From positions 1-64,000 of the forward strand of contig JAOPHQ010002057.1 of assembly GCA_030340625.1 (NCBI GenBank): 64,000 bases of DNA. The letters are read 5' to 3'. The notes beneath the pieces are model-generated. The model saw only the letters and a list, made by a program, of their open reading frames with translations, ran no database searches and was not told where the DNA came from. Numbering within the stretch: the first letter of the stretch is position 1; every line of letters begins with the position of its first letter. The translations under genes were made by a program, and so were the position numbers. Shown piece after piece: positions 59,763 through 64,000 of this stretch. This DNA comes from Merluccius polli. Lineage: Eukaryota > Chordata > Actinopteri > Gadiformes > Merlucciidae.

Positions 59763-59920
59763 CAGTGTAGTGAATAGGGTGTTCTGACTCCCAGCAGAAA
59801 GTTACTGGGTTCGATCCCCACAGTCTACCTGTAGGCATCCTTGGGCTAAGATGCCCTAACCCCTTTACCGGCGCCATGATGATGATATGTATCTGAATTC
59901 ACTGTAAGATGCTTAATGAC
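59763..59920 (+). repeat. tRNA-derived SINE
   Basis: 'gtgtagtgaatagggtgttctgac' followed by 'gggttcgatcccc' resembles the A- and B-box parts of a tRNA-derived SINE; 'cagtctacctgtaggca' and 'gtatctgaattc' match the SINEs after the TLR genes. The tail is degenerate. Confidence 0.65.
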
Positions 59921-60081
59921 TCAATAGTCAAAGACAGACAGGCAAATGGCCGCTGGAAGGGGGAGGCTAGTGGGTGTGTGTGTGTGTGTGTGTGTGTGTA
60001 GCGTGTTTGTGGCGTTTTTTCCCGCGAGCGACTGTTAGAGACACACAAAAAAAAAAAACCCTTCGGCAGGTGAGACTCCGG

Positions 60082-61417
60082 TCAGGCGTCGTCGCGCTCG
60101 TCGGCCCTCGTCCGCTCCCTCTCTCTGTGCCTCTGGATCGCCCGCCAGATGCGGCACAAAACGCCGCCGCTGGAAGGACACAAAGCACAAAGGGGGGGTG
60201 TCTCAACGTGCCTCCTGTGGGGCCGCGTCCCTTACGGCGGCGCGGCGCGGATCAAACTAGAATAGTGTGGAGTGGGTTACCGTAGACGCAGGGAGCGCAG
60301 GTCGTCTCGGGTCACGTCGCTGAGAACGTTGTTTAGCGTGTAGTCCTCCATCACAAACTACGGAGAATAGAGACATCACTATCACTATGAGTCCTTTTGC
60401 ACAGCGTTTCTCAAATCCGCGGCGCCGGGGCTGTGGAGCAGTGGCTGCCGCTGCTGCTGCTGCGCCGCAACCCCCCCCCCCCCCCCCCCAAAGAAATTTA
60501 TGTGATTTCCTTTTTGACCGTCTTAACCTGCGCTGCACATTGGTTGATACTGTATGTGCGCCGAATACTCGTTGAGCCATCAGACCACGAAATTTGCCGT
60601 GGGTCGTGGGGCCCCAGAGGCTGAGGGTCAAGCTCCACTGGCTTAAAACAGTTTGAGAAAGGCTGATTTCGCAGATGCTTTTCATCCATAGCGACTCACA
60701 GTCAATTCAGATACATGTCATGGAGGTAGAAGGTGGGGAGTGAGGCGCGTTGCTCGAGGACGCCCGCTGTGGAAATGGGGGTTCAAAACCCAGCACCTTT
60801 CGGCTGGGAGTCAAACCCCCTAGCCGTGCTAAAGACGCCCTGTAGGACCTGTCAGCATGGTGCCACGTACAAGCTCTGTCAGTCCACACAGTGATGGAAT
60901 GAGGTGACCACCCACCTTGTCTACGGTGTCAGGGTCCACCCCTTGGTCTTGCAGCCAATCGGTGAGCTGCTTATCGGGTTCATGGTCCGCGGGGATGTGA
61001 AAGATGGAAGGGGGCGGGATGTCTATAAGAAAGAGGTGAAGTATCTGAGCCATGCTTTGGTTGGTGAGACATCCATAAACTCCTCCATCCTTTTTCCCAT
61101 TCATCTCCTGCCCTGACTACCGCTGTCTTTTATTGTATGTGTTGTCTTTCTAACCCTGCATCCCTCATCCATCCATCCATCATCCATCAATCCATCCATC
61201 ACTCACCCATTACCCAGGGTGAGTGATGTGGTATCTGGGTACCTGTAGGCCGGTGTCTGACCCTGGCCAGCTCCAGGTCCTGGGATCTCTGCTGTAGCGT
61301 GGCCTTAAGCACCTGCTGGTACTCCTTCTCCTTCTGCAGCAGTTCCTCCAGCAGCCTGCAGGGGTGTCACTCATAATACAACCTGGGCCACCGAGTTCTT
61401 TAGGTAGCGTGTGTGTT

Positions 61418-61482
<65 letters not shown>

Positions 61483-61723
61483 CTGTTGGTCTCTTGTTTG
61501 AGCCGTCCCAGCTGGGCACCCAGTGGGTGGTTTGGCCGCTGAGGCTCATGGGAGTGGGCGGAGCTGAGGGTGCTCGCCCCAGAAGCCGTCGGGTCAGGGG
61601 TCGTGCCGGGGTCATCGGTGGGTGGGGCCAACACCTGCCCAAACTCCACCTCCTCCACGTCCACCTCGTCCTCCTTCTCCGCCCCCTCGCTCTCGGACGC
61701 CGGGCCGAAGTGGGTGTGCAGCT
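60082..61723 (-). CDS. ASK-family MAP3 kinase, C-terminal exons (partial)
   Basis: Five in-phase exons on the - strand: 61723-61483, 61355-61243, 61022-60916, 60357-60281 and 60169-60082 (TGA). They encode an acidic linker (EKEDEVDVEEVEFGQV), a coiled coil (LGAQLGRLKQETNRLLEELL, then KEKEYQQVLKATLQQRSQDL), and the SAM-like C-terminus (LTDWLQDQGVDPDTVDKFVM, DYTLNNVLSDVTRDDLRSLR, LRGGVLCRIWRAIQRHRERE). This order is that of ASK kinases (MAP3K5, MAP3K6, MAP3K15), which activate JNK and p38 under stress; in the family, ASK1 acts in TLR4 signalling. The kinase domain would lie beyond the window. Which paralog is unresolved. Confidence 0.85.
60663..60840 (-). repeat. SINE in ASK intron
   Basis: On the - strand the end reads 'gagtcgctatggatgaaaagcatctgc', the shared fish SINE tail, and upstream is a B-box-like 'gggttttgaaccccc'. 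Confidence 0.6.
61419..61480. repeat. (GT)n microsatellite beside ASK exon donor
   Basis: The repeat begins two bases from the donor of exon 61723-61483, so the intron's 5' end on the coding strand is GT followed by (AC)n. Confidence 0.85.
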
Positions 61724-62645
61724 CTGGGTGGGAACAAGGTCAAAGGTCAACAATTTTTGGGGTTGGTGGCCTGGTAGGTGTCCTCTGCATGTACTGTAAA
61801 TGTGGCCGTTGTAGTGAAGTGTGTATAACAGCCAAGTGGGATGTCAAATTTATACCCAAAATGCCAATACAAAATATTCTATTAAAAGCCATTTGTAATT
61901 ACTTGTTTTTTTTAAAAATAACTAGGTAAATAACTACCTACCTACCTAACTAACTACCTACTAGGCTTACACCGATTACATGACTTGCCCACCGCCCACA
62001 CCGTCGTTTTGAAAAATAGAAATAAAACCCATTTCGTTATTTTTCCATGATTGAATGTTGATTGCGATCGGCCGTCATAATAAACCACCGTCTTCCTTGT
62101 TTTGTCACACCACAATCAAGGCAGAAAAACACGTCTGGAAATGTGACATGCGGCAGCTTGTTGAGACCCCCGACCGCGCTGGGTTTGGACGGATCCAGCC
62201 CGTTCATGTCCTTTACTTTGTTGAAGTCCTTTGCTGCCTTGTTGAGTTTCTCTCGGTAAGGCATCTTGCACTTGATCTTGGTCCACTTGTGGGTTTTTTT
62301 CTCTGTTGATTTGTGTTGTGCATTTTGAAAAGCCCATTTTGACTTTTGCCGTTTATTTTACATACGCCCATTGCACCCCCTGTTTTAAAACCCGAAAATC
62401 GCCACTGGATATGCGCCAAGCCGTCATCCGTTTTATTGTTGTTTTAATAAATAATGAGGAACCAACTTTCTAGTAAGGGGAAGTCGGCCTAACCATCTAA
62501 CGTTAAAGATCACAGTCAGCTCCGCAGATATTGAGCGTAATTTTCTGTAAAATGTCCGGTGTAATCGGTAACACCGGTGTTGCCACAAGTACATTAACCG
62601 GTGTGAAAAGGTCCTCACCGTGGCATCCCTACTGCCTACCTACCT
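61724..62645. other. Presumed ASK intron or repeat
   Basis: No further ASK exon was found. 62030-62340 on the - strand has a frame KMPYREKLNKAAKDFNKVKD that I do not recognise. Text at both sides ('acctacctac') and 'gtaatcggtgtaa'-like motifs suggest an old insertion, without provable ends. Confidence 0.3.
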
Positions 62646-62651
62646 ATGGAG

Positions 62652-62850
62652 GCCTGTGTGGAGGGTGTATGTGGAGTGTGTGCTGTTGATGGCTGGTTTA
62701 TAGCCTCACCTGGCCTGAGTCACACTGATTGGACTCTGGCTGGGTGGGGCTGCACACCTGTGGTGCAGAGCAATCACGGCACCCAGGATAAACCAGCCAT
62801 CAACACACACACTCGAGGAGGAGCCACAGTCATGACAGTTGTACCATCTG
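62652..62850 (+). mobile_element. LTR fragment cut by Harbinger insertion
   Basis: TGTGGAGGGTGTATGTGGAG through 'ccagccatcaacacacacactcgag' is the first two-thirds of the LTR at 43212-44571, in the opposite orientation. Similarity stops at 'gtaccatc', exactly where the Harbinger end begins. Confidence 0.75.
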
Positions 62851-63010
62851 GGGGGTGTACTACGAACCTCGATTAGTGGGTTAGCGAGGTATGTTGCGCT
62901 CAAAGCCTGGGTTAGCTGTCCTACGAATGTCGCTCTCTTTTAGCGTCGCTATATCACCATGGTAACTTATGCTGGCAACCAAACCTGGTCGGGAGGAGGT
63001 TTTCAGCTGA

Positions 63011-64000
63011 GACTTTCCGATTAGATCGGCTTCTTCGGCTAAAGCTGAGCGCCGCTTTCGGGACAGATCCAATCCCTTGGCATTGCCTGAGGATATTCTG
63101 TATGAGAGATACAGGTTCTCATCAGAGGGTATTCTGTATGAGAGATACAGGTTCTCATCAGAGGGTATTCTGTATGAGAGATACAGGTTCTCATCAGAGG
63201 GTATTCTGTATGAGAGATACAGGTTCTCATCAGAGGGTATTCTGTATGAGAGATACAGGTTCTCATCAGAGGGTATTCTGTATGAGAGATACAGGTTCTC
63301 ATCAGAGGGTATTCTGTATGAGAGATACAGGTTCTCATCAGAGGGTATTCTGTATGAGAGATACAGGTTCTCATCAGAGGGTATTCTGTATGAGAGATAC
63401 AGGTTCTCATCAGAGGGTATTCTGTATGAGAGATACAGGTTCTCATCAGAGGGTATTATGTATGAGAGATACAGGTTCTCATCAGAGGATATTCTTCATG
63501 AGAGATACAGGTTCTCATCAGAGGGTATTCTGTATGAGAGATACAGGTTCTCATCAGAGGGTATTCTGTATGAGAGATACAGGTTCTCATCAGAGGATAT
63601 TCTTCATGAGAGATACAGGTTCTCATCAGAGGGTATTCTGTATGAGAGATACAGGTTCTCATCAGAGGGTATTATGTATGAGAGATACAGGTTCTCATCA
63701 GAGGATATTCTTCATGAGAGATACAGGTTCTCATCAGAGGGTATTCTGTATGAGAGATACAGGTTCTCATCAGAGGGTATTATGTATGAGAGATACAGGT
63801 TCTCATCAGAGGATATTCTTCATGAGAGATACAGGTTCTCATCAGAGGGTATTCGCTATTTGGTCGTCCTTGTTGGACCTTATGTAGGCAATGCTACAAA
63901 AAGAAGCCGTGCGCAGTGTGTCTGTGTTTCACTGCGATTTGTTGGGTACATATTTGCATACAGTTGGCGATGCCGAAAATATAAGCAAAAAGGTGCCTTG
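63011..64000 (+). pseudogene. HARBI1-like transposase with expanded repeat
   Basis: In one frame from 63011: AERRFRDRSNPLALPEDILYERYRFSS, then 21 copies of the 12-residue unit E(G/D)ILYERYRFSS, then EGIRYLVVLVGPYVGNATKR. This is the N-terminal region of PIF/Harbinger nucleases (the LYERYRFS and IRYL segments are normally single). Near 63950 the frame changes: the expected VGDAENISK is encoded in another frame. No ATG lies between the upstream TGA (63008) and the repeat. A functional product is unlikely. Confidence 0.75.
63089..63844 (+). repeat. 36-bp minisatellite, 21 units
   Basis: The unit 'gagggtattctgtatgagag' plus 'atacaggttctcatca' is repeated 21 times with no insertion or deletion. 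Three variants are seen: GGTATTCTGTAT, GATATTCTTCAT and GGTATTATGTAT. The first ten units are almost uniform; from unit 11 the variants form a higher-order pattern. The length of 36 bp keeps the transposase frame open. Confidence 0.95.

Larger units (their letters stand above)
62851..64000 (+). mobile_element. PIF/Harbinger element, left part
   Basis: The terminal GGGGGTGTACTACGAACCTCG and following 'attagtgggttagcgagg' are typical of a fish Harbinger terminus. The transposase-like frame follows from 63011. The right end is outside the window. Confidence 0.7.

Noticed and set aside
59767..59831. Functional tRNA gene
   Set aside because: A B-box-like GGGTTCGATCCC is present but no cloverleaf with matching acceptor stem; the text belongs to the SINE family seen after the TLR genes.
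63089..63844. CRISPR-like array
   Set aside because: The 36-bp units are directly adjacent with no spacers, and the host is a vertebrate.
63102..63887. 261-residue open frame of repeated MRDTGSHQRVFC
   Set aside because: It is a wrong-frame reading of the 36-bp minisatellite; the frame giving LYERYRFSS joins recognisable Harbinger transposase sequence on both sides.

Overview
The window is animal genomic DNA, almost certainly from a ray-finned (teleost) fish. Genes are split by GT-AG introns. There are dense CA/GT, GA and AT microsatellites, tRNA-derived SINEs whose tails resemble the common fish SINE core, and many hAT, PIF/Harbinger and LTR elements. The main genes encode Toll-like receptors of the TLR11 subfamily (the TLR13/21/22/23 group), which is expanded in teleosts. 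I cannot name the species.

From 1 to about 55.5 kb the window holds five head-to-tail TLR genes on the + strand, called A to E here: coding spans 4971-8281, 14230-17563, 28361-31689, 36293-40437 and 50353-53673. Each has the same structure: a non-coding first exon ending in a GTAAGT donor; a large exon with signal peptide, LRR ectodomain, LRRCT, transmembrane segment and the first third of the TIR domain; a 118-bp exon; and a last exon that completes the TIR. All five splice in frame to intact receptors of 956-962 residues. A and C are closest to each other, D and E form a second pair, and B has a diverged C-terminal ectodomain. The last TIR exon is identical or nearly so in A, B, C and D, which suggests gene conversion or very recent homogenisation of the signalling module while the ectodomains vary.

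The DNA between the genes is made of duplicated blocks: 8.4-14.2 kb matches 20.7-28.3 kb, the upstream regions of D and E match each other, and the 3' flanks of B, D and E match. Comparing copies gives filled and empty sites, so many insertions can be bounded to the base, several with target-site duplications: hAT elements (9686-10644, 38840-39655, 21908-23046), a TTAA-flanked element (21102-23360), two members of a family with 9-bp duplications (26230-26755 and 55684-56135), two 404-bp solo LTRs in opposite orientation, and a short LTR retroelement at 43212-44571.

From 56.5 to 61.8 kb the sequence leaves the TLR array. On the - strand lie a three-exon CC chemokine gene (56520-57469) and the last five exons of an ASK-family MAP3 kinase (60082-61723). 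ASK kinases and chemokines are known to act downstream of TLR signalling in general, but any link here is inference. The end of the window holds an LTR fragment broken by a PIF/Harbinger element whose transposase frame carries an in-frame 36-bp minisatellite of 21 units.
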